From Ectothiorhodospiraceae bacterium (lineage in GTDB: Bacteria > Pseudomonadota > Gammaproteobacteria > Nitrococcales > Aquisalimonadaceae): a stretch of DNA of 64,000 bases. Location: assembly GCA_020831845.1 (NCBI GenBank), contig JAFIFV010000108.1, forward strand, positions 26,141-90,140, read 5' to 3'. The position numbers were made by a program, and so were the translations under genes. Of the stretch, positions 8,824 through 17,351 are shown in pieces (position 1 is the stretch's first letter; each line of letters begins with the position of its first letter). A model generated the notes under the pieces. That model was not told the DNA's origin and searched no databases. It saw only the letters and a program-made list of their open reading frames with translations.

Positions 8824-9642
8824 TCAGACGGCGACGGGGGTATTGAAGGGGGTGTGCACGGTCAGCGAGCCGTCCATGCGCAACACGCTGGTGGGGCGCA
8901 GACCGAAGTTCTGCCGGAACGTACGACTGAGATGGGCGAGGTCGGCGAACCCCACGGTCAGGGCCAACCGGGTCAGGGTCACCGGCATGGGCTCCTCGTG
9001 TCCCAGCACGTTCACGCCCACCATGACGCGCACCCAGAGCCGGTAGCGGCGGAAGGTGAGGCCGGTTTCCCGCTTGAACAGGTGCACCAGCCGGGTGGGG
9101 GAGAGGTAGACCCTGGCGGCCACATCTTCAAGCGTCATGCGACCGCTGAGATCCTGGCCCATGATCTGCAGCGCCCGCCGCACGCGCTCATCCATAAGCG
9201 GCTCCGTGGGCTCCGGCAACAGCAGCGCCATCTGTTCCATCAGGCTATTGAAATCCGGCGATTCTGCATACGCCCAGTGCAGCACATCGCGTAGCCGCTC
9301 GCCGTTGGGCACCGCACCGGGGGTGGGGCGCTCGCCGGCCAGGCGGCGCAGGGTCTGGTAGCTGGCATGGTCGGCACCGACGAAGACGAACCCCATGGGT
9401 TCACCGCGGGAGAGCATGGCCGGGCTACGGGATTCCGCCGGTACCAGCACGTTGTCGTGGAAGCCGCTGAGGCCGGTTTCGGCGTCGGCGATCTCGAACG
9501 GCTGCCGCAGGCCGAGACACAGCGCGGGCGCCGGATGCTGATGAACGCTGATATCCGGCACCTGCCCTACATAAACGAACAGATCGTGTCCGGCATAAAC
9601 CTGGCCCAGGGTCCGTCGTGACTGCGGTTTAGCCCAGGCCAT
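8824..9642 (-). CDS. AraC-family transcriptional regulator
   Basis: A 272-residue protein with an N-terminal sensing half (1-~165, with HQHPAPALCLGLRQPFEI resembling a cupin-type pocket) and a C-terminal AraC DNA-binding half: LEDVAARVYLSPTRLVHLFKRETG near residues 180-203 and LTVGFADLAHLSRTFRQNFG near 230-250, followed by the conserved PTSVLR. It starts seven bases after the stop of the aldehyde dehydrogenase gene, with GGGGTTGAG as ribosome-binding site, so both are one operon. It is a candidate regulator of the adjacent hydrocarbon-oxidation genes, as AraC-type proteins regulate several alkane and aromatic pathways. Confidence 0.85.
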   Translation of the reverse strand: MAWAKPQSRRTLGQVYAGHDLFVYVGQVPDISVHQHPAPALCLGLRQPFEIADAETGLSGFHDNVLVPAESRSPAMLSRGEPMGFVFVGADHASYQTLRRLAGERPTPGAVPNGERLRDVLHWAYAESPDFNSLMEQMALLLPEPTEPLMDERVRRALQIMGQDLSGRMTLEDVAARVYLSPTRLVHLFKRETGLTFRRYRLWVRVMVGVNVLGHEEPMPVTLTRLALTVGFADLAHLSRTFRQNFGLRPTSVLRMDGSLTVHTPFNTPVAV

Positions 9643-9649
9643 GCAACGC

Positions 9650-11122
9650 TCAACCCCACCGCAGCATGATCTTCTGGATCAGCCGCTGCAGCTTGCCGCC
9701 GTAGGGTGGGTAAACGAGGCGTGCGCTGTTGAGACGCCCCCGGGAAAGCACGGGCTTCTCCTTGCTGAAGGTCAGAAAACCGGCATGGCCATGATAGTGC
9801 CCCATGCCGGATTCACCGACGCCGCCGAACGGCAGATTGTCCTGCGCCACGTGGAAAATGGTGTCGTTCAAGCAGACACCCCCGGCATGGGTTTCCCGCA
9901 GCACGCGCTGCTGCCGGCGCCGGTCCTTACCGAAATAATATAGTGCCAATGGCCGCGGACGCGCCCGAACATAGTCCAGCGCGGCGTCCAGGTCGCGCAC
10001 CGTCACGACGGGAAGGATGGGCCCGAAGATCTCCTCCCGCATGAGCCGGCAATCGTCCGGGGCATCCAGCACCAGATGCAGCGGCAGCTTGCGGGTGCCG
10101 CTCAGATCCTCGTCCGCGGGATTGACCGCAATCACGGTTGCGCCGCGCTCGCGCGCCTCGCTCAGCAGATCGCACAAGCGCTGGTGCTGCCGCTGATTGA
10201 TGATGCTGGTGTAGTCAGGGTTGCTCTTGAGGGTCGGATAGAAACGCGCCGCGGTACGTCGCAAGCCATCCACCAGCGCCTGCTCGCGCCCCTCGGTGCA
10301 CAGCACGTAATCCGGTGCGATGCAGGTCTGGCCTGCATTCATGGTCTTTCCGAACAGAATCCGCTCCACGGTCGATGCCAGTGCTGCGTCCGCATCGACG
10401 ATGGCCGGCGATTTGCCACCCAGTTCCAGCGTGACCGGCGTGAGGTTCTCGGCGGCTGCCGCCATGATCTTGCGCCCCACCTGGGTGGAACCGGTGAACA
10501 GCAGATGGTCGAACGGCAGGGCCGCGAATGCCTGGCTGACCGGTTGCTCGCCCAGCACCACAGCCACTTCATCCTCCGCAAAAGCGTGGGCCAGCAGACG
10601 TTGAATCACCTGCCCGGTCCGCGGCGTGCATTCCGAGAGCTTGAGCATGATCCGGTTGCCGGCACTGAGCGCGGCCAGCAAGGGCGCCAGCGCCAGGAAG
10701 ACCGGATAGTTCCAGGGCACCATGACGCCGACCACGCCCAGCGGCTGGTATATCACGCGAGCGCTGACCGGCTGCATGAAAGGATGCGGGCGACGGCGAC
10801 GGCCACGCATCCAGCCACGAAGATGGCGACGTGCATGACGGATACCGTTCAACGTGGGAATGATGTCGGCTATCAGTGTTTCGTCCGGCGAACGGCCGCC
10901 GAAGTCCGCGGATACGGCCTCGGCCAACGCCTCCCGGTGGGCCTGCAAGGCCATGTAGAGCCTGTCCAGCGACGCCTGCCTGTCGGCCAGGTCGGGGTAG
11001 GCCTGTAGGCGGTATGCCTGCCTTTGCCGCTGAAACAGCAGTTGCATCCGCCCGATTTCAGCCTGGGAAGCGGCAGGCTTCCCGCTCGCCGCATCGGCTA
11101 CCTGCGTAAGCGTCGCGCTCAT
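9650..11122 (-). CDS. Aldehyde dehydrogenase (coniferyl-aldehyde dehydrogenase-like)
   Basis: A 490-residue NAD(P)-dependent aldehyde dehydrogenase. Visible motifs are VPWNYPVFLALAPLLAALSA, FTGSTQVGRKIM, the glutamate-bearing VTLELGGKSPAIVD and the nucleophile cysteine in NAGQTCIAPDYVL, with EEIFGPILPV later. The PWNYP plus GQTCIAPDY pattern is that of coniferyl-aldehyde and long-chain fatty-aldehyde dehydrogenases. ATG at 11122 is used because GAAAGGAG stands six bases before it; a TTG two codons earlier is unlikely. It is co-transcribed with an AraC regulator and lies in the alkB region, so oxidation of the aldehyde derived from the AlkB alcohol is the simplest role. No alcohol dehydrogenase is in the window. 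Confidence 0.87.
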   Translation of the reverse strand: MSATLTQVADAASGKPAASQAEIGRMQLLFQRQRQAYRLQAYPDLADRQASLDRLYMALQAHREALAEAVSADFGGRSPDETLIADIIPTLNGIRHARRHLRGWMRGRRRRPHPFMQPVSARVIYQPLGVVGVMVPWNYPVFLALAPLLAALSAGNRIMLKLSECTPRTGQVIQRLLAHAFAEDEVAVVLGEQPVSQAFAALPFDHLLFTGSTQVGRKIMAAAAENLTPVTLELGGKSPAIVDADAALASTVERILFGKTMNAGQTCIAPDYVLCTEGREQALVDGLRRTAARFYPTLKSNPDYTSIINQRQHQRLCDLLSEARERGATVIAVNPADEDLSGTRKLPLHLVLDAPDDCRLMREEIFGPILPVVTVRDLDAALDYVRARPRPLALYYFGKDRRRQQRVLRETHAGGVCLNDTIFHVAQDNLPFGGVGESGMGHYHGHAGFLTFSKEKPVLSRGRLNSARLVYPPYGGKLQRLIQKIMLRWG

Positions 11123-11210
11123 GACCAACTCCTTTCAAGTCAGAGAGACAGTACGCCGTACACCATAGGCCATCACGCCACAAAGGGCTTGAACGATCTG
11201 GTCGGCACTC

Positions 11211-11885
11211 TCATGCCGAAACCCGCTGGAGCAGCCTGGAGAGCAAGCCGCCGCGACGTTCCGGCGCACTGGCGCTGAGCGAGGCCTCCAGCTTCGCCGC
11301 TTCTTCCAGTAACGCGTCCAGCGTTCCAGCCACGTCCGACGCGACCTTGCGCTCCTCTGCCGTGAACGAGGAACCCTGCCCGCTGACACCGGCGTCGAGC
11401 AGGGCCTGGGACCAGAGCCGGATGCAGATGCGCACGGTGCTCAGCACACGCTCGGCCTGATCCGAGGGGATGACCATGCAGAGATCGGTGTCCAGTCTGG
11501 TCAGCGCACGGATCTCCTGTTGGCGATCATCTGCAAGCGTGATCCGCCGACCGCCGGCCTTTCGCACCTGCGCCTGGTCGGCAGCCAGATCGGCAATGCT
11601 TTCGGTAAGCGCGAAACCCGCGACCGCCTGGGCCATGGCATCGGTTATCGGTGCCTCGACCCATCCCACGCCCGGTCGCCACGCCAGCAGCTTGGCGTTG
11701 CTGCCACGGCGGTAGGCGGGCACCGTATCGAACGACTGGTAGCCGTCCCGCTCACACTTCAGCCAAGCGCTGACCGCCCCTTCCCGCAGAACCTTTGCGG
11801 CGAACAGTCCGCGGGCCACCAGGTCTGCCATGTCGGCCTGCGGCTCTTCCGACTGCTCTCGCAGCGATTCGATGATCGACCCCAT
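11211..11885 (-). CDS. Hypothetical protein, not recognised
   Basis: A 224-residue protein, no signal peptide, no membrane span. ATG at 11885 is chosen because CAGGAGGAGTATC precedes it; the upstream extension to 12089 lacks support. The sequence is mostly helical: an acidic N-terminus (SIIESLREQSEEPQADMADL), a middle segment rich in Ala (MAQAVAGFALTESIADLAAD), and a C-terminal helix with heptad character (LDALLEEAAKLEASLSAS) before a basic end (RRGGLLSRLLQRV). It follows the aldehyde dehydrogenase start by 88 bp, transcribed the same way. No function is proposed. Confidence 0.6.
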   Translation of the reverse strand: MGSIIESLREQSEEPQADMADLVARGLFAAKVLREGAVSAWLKCERDGYQSFDTVPAYRRGSNAKLLAWRPGVGWVEAPITDAMAQAVAGFALTESIADLAADQAQVRKAGGRRITLADDRQQEIRALTRLDTDLCMVIPSDQAERVLSTVRICIRLWSQALLDAGVSGQGSSFTAEERKVASDVAGTLDALLEEAAKLEASLSASAPERRGGLLSRLLQRVSA

Positions 11886-12255
11886 GATACTCCTCCTGTG
11901 GCGCTTCTCTGGCGGGAAACACCGACGCCGGTCTCCCTGGTTTATTTTTTTTGGGTATGTGACATCGCTCCGATGCCGCCATATCGCACCAACATAGCCC
12001 TGATGCCGCGTTAAAAAAGCTATCGGGTTCACAGAATTAGCGGCGCCCGGAGCGCTTTCATGCCGAACCATTGTTTTTGGCACGCCCATAGACGCGGTGT
12101 CATGCGTGTGCTAACCAATTCAGAGGGCGCAAACAGTTTTCGCTACTAACGATACTTCAGGCGAAGCATCCTGCTATTGTGATTCTGTACCCGCCCTGGT
12201 CGCCGGGAAGCTTCCCGGCGTACATGGAACGACCACCAACAAACCGGAGTAATGT
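11886..12255. other. 370-bp divergent intergenic region
   Basis: No convincing coding sequence. The first part is relatively AT-rich (TTTATTTTTTTTGGGTATG near 11940) and should hold the promoter of the leftward hypothetical gene. The right end holds a perfect 20-bp palindrome ahead of the DUF3015 gene. Confidence 0.5.
12201..12220. promoter_or_regulatory. Perfect 20-bp palindrome upstream of DUF3015 gene
   Basis: CGCCGGGAAGCTTCCCGGCG reads identically on both strands and ends 35 bp before the ATG at 12256. It could be an operator for a dimeric regulator or a 5' UTR hairpin. Neither can be decided from sequence. Confidence 0.45.
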
Positions 12256-12735
12256 ATGAACAAGAAGCTATTGGCCGCCGTCGTCCTGGGGGCATTCTGG
12301 AGCGTGTCCGCCCAGGCTGAAAACACTGGATGCGGGCTCGGATCCATGGTCTGGGACGGCCAGTCCGGCATCGCTCCCCAGGTACTCGCGGTAACTACCA
12401 ATGGGACGTTCGGAAACCAGACTTTCGGCATCACTTCGGGAACGCTCGGTTGCACTCAGGATGGCGTCGTGCGCTCCAGCCAGCGGCTGGGCATGTACAC
12501 GGGCTCCAACATGGATGCCATCGCGCGGGACATGTCAATCGGCCAGGGTGAATCCCTGGAAGTGCTGGCAGACCTGATGGGCGTCGATGCTGATGATCGC
12601 CCCGCCTTCTATGCGGCTCTCCAGCAGAACTACGATCAGATTTTCTCGGCCACGGACGTGACTGCCGAAGACGTCATCGCCGCCATTGATGCCACTCTGC
12701 GGGACGACGCTCGTCTGTCCCGCTATGCGGCCTGA
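12256..12735 (+). CDS. DUF3015 family periplasmic protein
   Basis: A 159-residue exported protein: signal peptide MNKKLLAAVVLGAFWSVSAQA, then NTGCGLGSMVWDGQSG, the hallmark start of DUF3015 (mature protein with GCGLGSMVF-like motif), and TSGTLGCTQDG. Two cysteines (C26 and C74 region) could form a disulfide. The remainder is helical and acidic, ending RDDARLSRYAA. The ATG has CCGGAGTA before it. It is followed 64 bp later by a DUF4105 gene, a pairing that makes a shared envelope function plausible. The biochemical role of DUF3015 is unknown. Confidence 0.88.
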   Translation: MNKKLLAAVVLGAFWSVSAQAENTGCGLGSMVWDGQSGIAPQVLAVTTNGTFGNQTFGITSGTLGCTQDGVVRSSQRLGMYTGSNMDAIARDMSIGQGESLEVLADLMGVDADDRPAFYAALQQNYDQIFSATDVTAEDVIAAIDATLRDDARLSRYAA

Positions 12736-12754
12736 TACCATCCCCTGACCCATT

Positions 12755-12783
12755 CACGGCCGGCCCCACCGGGGCCGGCCGTG
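12755..12783 (+). terminator. GC-rich hairpin between DUF3015 and DUF4105 genes
   Basis: A perfect 13-bp stem, CACGGCCGGCCCC with GGGGCCGGCCGTG, and a three-base loop. No T-run follows, so it is not a classical Rho-independent terminator. It ends 16 bp before the ATG at 12800, which has no obvious Shine-Dalgarno, so it may control readthrough or translation of the next gene. Confidence 0.5.
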
Positions 12784-12799
12784 CTTACGGATTCACCGA

Positions 12800-14701
12800 A
12801 TGCGTCTTCGATACTTCCTGCCGGCATGCTGCCTGCTGGCCTGGACCCCGCTTCACGCGGGCGACGATCCTTATCTCCAACAACTGCTGAACCAGGCCCG
12901 GACGGAGAGTGTTGCCGACGAGAGGGCCTGGCAGAACCTGCTGCACTACACGGACCACCGCTGGCTGCCCCGACGCCAGAGCAACACGCGGGATCCTCGC
13001 TTCTTCCTTCACGAGGACGGCTGGCGACACCCCGAACTGGAACTGCGAGCCACGTTGACCGCATTCTTCCAGCCCGAGGACGATGTTGCCGACGATCCCG
13101 ACGCCCAACATCCCCAGTGCGCCTTTCCGGCACGGTTTCACTGGCTGAAGCAGCGCCTGGACATCGACCACGGGCGGCTTCCCGCACCTCCCTGCGAACG
13201 CTACCAGGAGTGGTATCAGGCGATAGACCCCGGCGTCATCACCCTGATCTTCGCCGATTCGCACATGAACAACCCCGCGTCCATGTTCGGTCATACCTTG
13301 CTAAGGGTAGACCCGGAAACCCAGCGGGAGGGGAGCCGCCTGCTGTCCTATGTGATCAATCATGCCGCCGCAACCACCGAAACCAGCGGGATGGTATTCG
13401 CGGTGCGCGGGCTGACCGGCGGCTACCCGGGCATGTTCTCGATCATGCCATACTATGAAAAAGTCAACGAATACAGTCACCTGGAGAATCGCGACCTGTG
13501 GGAATACGAACTGGGGCTGGATCAGCAGGAAGTCGACCAGATGATGCGGCACATCTGGGAGCTCCGGGGGGTCGCGTTCCCCTACTACTTCCTGTACCAG
13601 AACTGTTCCTTCCGACTGCTGCACTTGCTGGAGGTGGCACGGCCCAGCCTCGCGCTCACCGACCGCTTCAGCTGGTGGGCCACGCCCACCGACACCATGC
13701 GGGTGGCGCTGGAACCGGACGCCATGCTGTCGGACATCGTCTACCGCCCGGCCAGCCGGACCTTGCTGGAACACCGCCTGCTGCTACTGACCGAAGAGGA
13801 GCGTGCGGAAGTCCTGCGTCTGGCCCAGGGAGGCGATCTGGACACGGGACCGGACCTGCAACCGGAACGGCTGCGGCTGGTGCTGGAAAGCGCCCATGAC
13901 CTGCAGCACTACCGGCTGGAGGCAGGGGACAGCGATCAGCGGGAGCGGCTGCGCGAGCTGCTGATCGCCCGCAGCCGCCTGGGACCGTCCGAGGAGCGCG
14001 AGCCTCCGGCCATGCCGGAAACCCGGCCCGACCAGGGGCATGGCACGCACCGTGCCGGCATCGGTGGCAGCCGTCGCGGCGACACCAACGGCCTGGCCCT
14101 GCACTGGCGGCCCGCCTACCATGACCTGCTGGATCCGCCCGCGGGGTACCGGGAATGGGCGCATATCAGCTTCCTGGATACGCGGCTGCGCTACGATCTG
14201 GAGAAAGACCGTCTGGAACTGGAACGGCTTCGACTGGTGGACATCGAATCCATGGCGCCGCGCAACGCCTTCTTCCGCTCGTGGTCGTGGCATATCGGCA
14301 CCGGACTGGAGCAGCGACTGCGGCCGCAGGAGGGCTATGCACTGATGGCCGGCGTGGATGGTGGCGGCGGCGGCAGTTGGACCCTGGACCGGGAGGACCG
14401 CTGGCTGGCCTATGCCGGCCTGCAGGCCGGGGCCTGGTATTCGGCCCGGTTGCGGGACAACGTGCGGGCCGGTGCCGGACCCAGACTGGAACTGCTACGC
14501 ACCGGCGAACGCTGGCGTGCCAGGGCCCGCGCGGAGGCCCTGGCCTACACCGATCACGACCCCGCCTGGCGGCTGACGCTGGAGCAGGATGTGAGCCTGG
14601 GACGTCATCTCGGCTTGCGGCTCGGCGCCGCCCGCGAGGCGGATTTCGATCAGCACTTCAATCGCGTGGACCTGACACTGCACTGGTACATGAATCCATG
14701 A
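12800..14701 (+). CDS. DUF4105 (Lnb-like N-terminal domain) envelope protein
   Basis: A 633-residue exported protein with a short signal peptide (MRLRYFLPACCLLAWTPLHA). Residues ~150-290 carry the DUF4105/Lnb core: ITLIFADSHMNNPASMFGHT, with the conserved His of the SMFGHT motif, and later PYYFLYQNCSFRLLHLLE with a conserved Asn-Cys, a papain-like arrangement. The C-terminal ~200 residues alternate polar and apolar residues (LQAGAWYSARLRDNVRAGAG, VDLTLHWYM) and resemble beta-barrel strands, ending near an aromatic residue. The next gene starts inside its stop codon (ATGA). A role in envelope lipid or peptidoglycan processing is possible but not shown. Confidence 0.87.
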   Translation: MRLRYFLPACCLLAWTPLHAGDDPYLQQLLNQARTESVADERAWQNLLHYTDHRWLPRRQSNTRDPRFFLHEDGWRHPELELRATLTAFFQPEDDVADDPDAQHPQCAFPARFHWLKQRLDIDHGRLPAPPCERYQEWYQAIDPGVITLIFADSHMNNPASMFGHTLLRVDPETQREGSRLLSYVINHAAATTETSGMVFAVRGLTGGYPGMFSIMPYYEKVNEYSHLENRDLWEYELGLDQQEVDQMMRHIWELRGVAFPYYFLYQNCSFRLLHLLEVARPSLALTDRFSWWATPTDTMRVALEPDAMLSDIVYRPASRTLLEHRLLLLTEEERAEVLRLAQGGDLDTGPDLQPERLRLVLESAHDLQHYRLEAGDSDQRERLRELLIARSRLGPSEEREPPAMPETRPDQGHGTHRAGIGGSRRGDTNGLALHWRPAYHDLLDPPAGYREWAHISFLDTRLRYDLEKDRLELERLRLVDIESMAPRNAFFRSWSWHIGTGLEQRLRPQEGYALMAGVDGGGGGSWTLDREDRWLAYAGLQAGAWYSARLRDNVRAGAGPRLELLRTGERWRARARAEALAYTDHDPAWRLTLEQDVSLGRHLGLRLGAAREADFDQHFNRVDLTLHWYMNP

Positions 14702-15537
14702 CCTTCCGGCTCGCACTGCTGGTACTCGCGCTGTTGCTGCTCAACGGCTGCGCGAGCCTGTTCTTCTTCCCGGAACGGGAGCACAGGCTGGACCCGGCGG
14801 ACCACGACATTGCTTACGAGGACGTCACGTTCACCAGTGGCGACGGGCTGCGGCTTCACGGCTGGTGGCTCCCGGCCCGGACAGGCGAGGAGCCGCTCGG
14901 CACCGTCCTGTTCCTGCACGGCAACGCCCAGAACGTAAGCACACATATCGCTGCGGTGTACTGGTTACCCGCCGAGGGCTTCAACGTGTTCCTGTTCGAC
15001 TACCGCGGTTTCGGCCGCTCGGAAGGGCAACCGGACTTCGCCGGTGTGCACCGGGATTCCGAAGCGGCACTCCGGAAAACCCTGGGCCGTCCGGAGGTGG
15101 AGGCGGGCTCGGTGGTGGTGTTCGGCCAGAGTCTGGGCGCCTCCGTGGCCATCACGCTGACAGCGGAGATCGGCCACGAGCTGGAGGTCCGCGGCCTGGT
15201 GGCGGACAGCCCGTTCAGCAGCTATCGCGGTATCGCTCGGGAGAAGTTCGCCGGGTTCTGGCTCACCTGGCCCCTGCAGTGGCCACTGTCCTGGACCATT
15301 TCCGACCGCTTCGCGCCGGTGGAATTCGTCCACAAGGTATCGCCTATTCCACTGCTGTTGATGGCCGGCGAACGTGACACTATCGTTCCGCCTCATCATG
15401 CCCAGTTGCTGTACGAAACCGCCGAACCGCCGGTGGAACTGCGTATGGCGTCCACCGCCGGGCATACCCAGTCGCTGCTGGTGGAAGGAGAGCGGGAATA
15501 CCTGGTGCGCTGGATGACCGAGCAGCTGGAGCGATGA
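14698..15537 (+). CDS. Lipoprotein alpha/beta hydrolase
   Basis: A 279-residue protein. The N-terminus is a lipoprotein signal (LALLVLALLLLNGC, Cys at residue 18). The hydrolase fold is clear: oxyanion-side FLHGNAQN near 80, YRGFGRSEG near 103, nucleophile elbow VFGQSLGAS (Ser ~145), acid AGERDTIVP near 225 and the histidine in STAGHTQSL near 255. It resembles the BEM46/YfhR-like serine peptidase/esterase family with an HG-N oxyanion motif. It overlaps the DUF4105 gene by four bases, so both are translated together and likely act at the same envelope site. The frame is open upstream inside DUF4105, but the ATGA overlap gives the start. Confidence 0.88.
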   Translation: MTFRLALLVLALLLLNGCASLFFFPEREHRLDPADHDIAYEDVTFTSGDGLRLHGWWLPARTGEEPLGTVLFLHGNAQNVSTHIAAVYWLPAEGFNVFLFDYRGFGRSEGQPDFAGVHRDSEAALRKTLGRPEVEAGSVVVFGQSLGASVAITLTAEIGHELEVRGLVADSPFSSYRGIAREKFAGFWLTWPLQWPLSWTISDRFAPVEFVHKVSPIPLLLMAGERDTIVPPHHAQLLYETAEPPVELRMASTAGHTQSLLVEGEREYLVRWMTEQLER

Positions 15538-15585
15538 AGGACAGGCCGGGGGCGGCCGGCTGCGGGGGCAACCGACCGCAACGGG

Positions 15586-15762
15586 CTATTTGGGCCCGAG
15601 CAACAGCCAGGCGATCAGGCCGATGACCGGCAGAAATAGCAGGATCAGTATCCACAGCAACTTGGCCACCGGTCCGGCCGAACTCTGCGCCGTCCGGATG
15701 ATGGCCCAGATCACGATCACCAGCCAGATCAGACCAAATATGCCGCCAACTTCAAGCCCCAT
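15586..15762 (-). CDS. PLDc_N-type small membrane protein
   Basis: A 58-residue protein, too short for many gene callers. It reads MGLEVGGIFGLIWLVIVIWA, a linker with RTAQSSAGPVAKLLW, then a second span ILILLFLPVIGLIAWLLLGP and ends with Lys. Two membrane spans, a central W and the PVIGLIAWLLLGP end are the signature of the phospholipase-D-nuclease N-terminal (PLDc_N) family. GGAGAG stands five bases before the ATG. It is convergent with the lipoprotein hydrolase gene (48 bp between stops). Homologues are usually stress-associated or unassigned; function unknown. Confidence 0.85.
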   Translation of the reverse strand: MGLEVGGIFGLIWLVIVIWAIIRTAQSSAGPVAKLLWILILLFLPVIGLIAWLLLGPK

Positions 15763-16071
15763 ACGTTCTCTCCTTCACCAAAGACATGGATTACGGAGCA
15801 CCGTGCCCGCCACGGCACCGGGAGATCGGTCGGGCGTCCGGCACCACTCTGGAAGCGTAGCCTACGAATGAATTCATGCCGCCAGGGTTCGCAGTCCTGT
15901 CGTTTCCTGTAGCGGTCATGGAACTTTTTGACACACCCGCACGTATAGTTCATGTAGGCGGGACGCATTCCCGCCCATGACATAGCTGCGGGATGGTCCT
16001 CGGACGATCCGACAGATTACCCATCGGGCTGCAGATTGCTTCGGGCAATGGCGTCCTAGAGGCCTTTGACT
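15763..16071. other. 309-bp divergent intergenic region with a hairpin
   Basis: Upstream region of both the PLDc_N peptide and the GGDEF gene. It holds GGCGGGA-CGCAT-TCCCGCC at 15957-15975, a perfect 7-bp hairpin with flanking CATG repeats, and no supported gene. Confidence 0.5.
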
Positions 16072-17274
16072 ATGCTGGGCACCCGTTTTATCGAGAGCGA
16101 GCACGAGGATCACGTCTACCTGTGCAATCGTTCCGGCGTCTGCGTGCGCGCGACGCCGGTCGGCGCCCTGCAGGGGCAGTTGCTCACCGCACCGGACGGC
16201 GAGATCTGGCGAAGCAACGGGCTCCCGTCCGCCCTGGGCGTGCGCCTCGGTGAATGTCTTGAAGCGGTGGTGGAATCGCGCGGCATCGCGCGCTTCATGA
16301 TCCAGGACGATTCGCCCTCGCCCAGCACCGTAACCTATGCCTGCCAGGTCATGCCCGCCTCGGTGGAAGGGCAGCTCGACGGTGTCTCGATACGCCTGCA
16401 CCCCCTGACCGCGCCCTCCGATCAAATCCAGACGGGGGATATGTTGCGTCGCCTGATGGACACGCTGCCGACGGCAGCCCTCATGCTGCGCCTGGCGGAC
16501 TGGAAATGCGTCTACGGCAACGAGGCGGCTGCGATGCTGCTGGGCTGCGAGGCCAGTGACCTGATAGGCGAGGAGCTCTCCGCCAGGTTCGAGCGAGCCA
16601 GCGACCCCGCCAGCATGATCGAAGCCTTGTTTCAGAAGGGGCATCTGGATGGTTTCGAGAGCGCACTGATCGACAACGACCGACAGGAGGTGCCGGTCAC
16701 GATCTTCGGCAGCCATGCTTTCGCGAACGGCCATCAGACGGCGCTGTTGCTGCTTACTCGTCGCGAACCAGGCTACGGCCAGCTTGCAATGACCGGGCGT
16801 GATGCGCTGACCGGTCTGCTGGACCGCAACCAGATCCTGGACCGTCTGCAGCAGGCCACGCGACGGGCCACGGCCAGGGGGAAGATCGTTGCCACGCTGT
16901 TCGTGGACCTGGATCGCTTCAAGGAAGTCAACGACAGCTACGGCCACGGTGTCGGTGACGAGTTGCTGGCAGTGATGGCCACCCGGCTGACCCGCTGCGT
17001 GCGCCACTACGAATCGGTGGGGCGCATCGGCGGCGACGAATTCGTGGTGGTGCTGGAGAATCTGGACGATGTCGGCGAGGCAACCCGGGTCGCGGAAGAG
17101 ATCGAGCGCACCCTGTCCCAGCCGGCCCGGCTTGGATCACTGTGCCTGCTGATCGGCGGCAGCGTCGGCATCAGCTACTTCCCCTTTGACGGCAAGACCG
17201 GCGAGCAACTGATTCAATCGGCCGACCAAGCCATGTACCTGGGCAAGCGGGGCGGCTCCCAAGCCAGCAGCTGA
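16072..17274 (+). CDS. PAS-GGDEF diguanylate cyclase
   Basis: A 400-residue soluble protein. Residues ~1-115 have no recognised domain; ~120-235 look like a PAS fold (LMDTLPTAALMLRLADWKCVYGNEAAAMLLG); ~240-400 are GGDEF. The cyclase signature RIGGDEFVVV is intact, with FVDLDRFKEVNDSYGHGVGD before it for metal and GTP binding. The product-inhibition site five residues ahead reads RHYE instead of RxxD, so feedback control may be weakened. ATG at 16072 is used rather than the TTG two codons earlier. It probably makes c-di-GMP in response to a cytoplasmic cue sensed by PAS. Confidence 0.9.
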   Translation: MLGTRFIESEHEDHVYLCNRSGVCVRATPVGALQGQLLTAPDGEIWRSNGLPSALGVRLGECLEAVVESRGIARFMIQDDSPSPSTVTYACQVMPASVEGQLDGVSIRLHPLTAPSDQIQTGDMLRRLMDTLPTAALMLRLADWKCVYGNEAAAMLLGCEASDLIGEELSARFERASDPASMIEALFQKGHLDGFESALIDNDRQEVPVTIFGSHAFANGHQTALLLLTRREPGYGQLAMTGRDALTGLLDRNQILDRLQQATRRATARGKIVATLFVDLDRFKEVNDSYGHGVGDELLAVMATRLTRCVRHYESVGRIGGDEFVVVLENLDDVGEATRVAEEIERTLSQPARLGSLCLLIGGSVGISYFPFDGKTGEQLIQSADQAMYLGKRGGSQASS

Positions 17275-17351
17275 GGCGGCGCGTCAGTAGCCCGCCGCGG
17301 CCGGGCCATGACATGGCTCATCGCCTGGCAACGCCGGCGGTCAGCCAGGGC

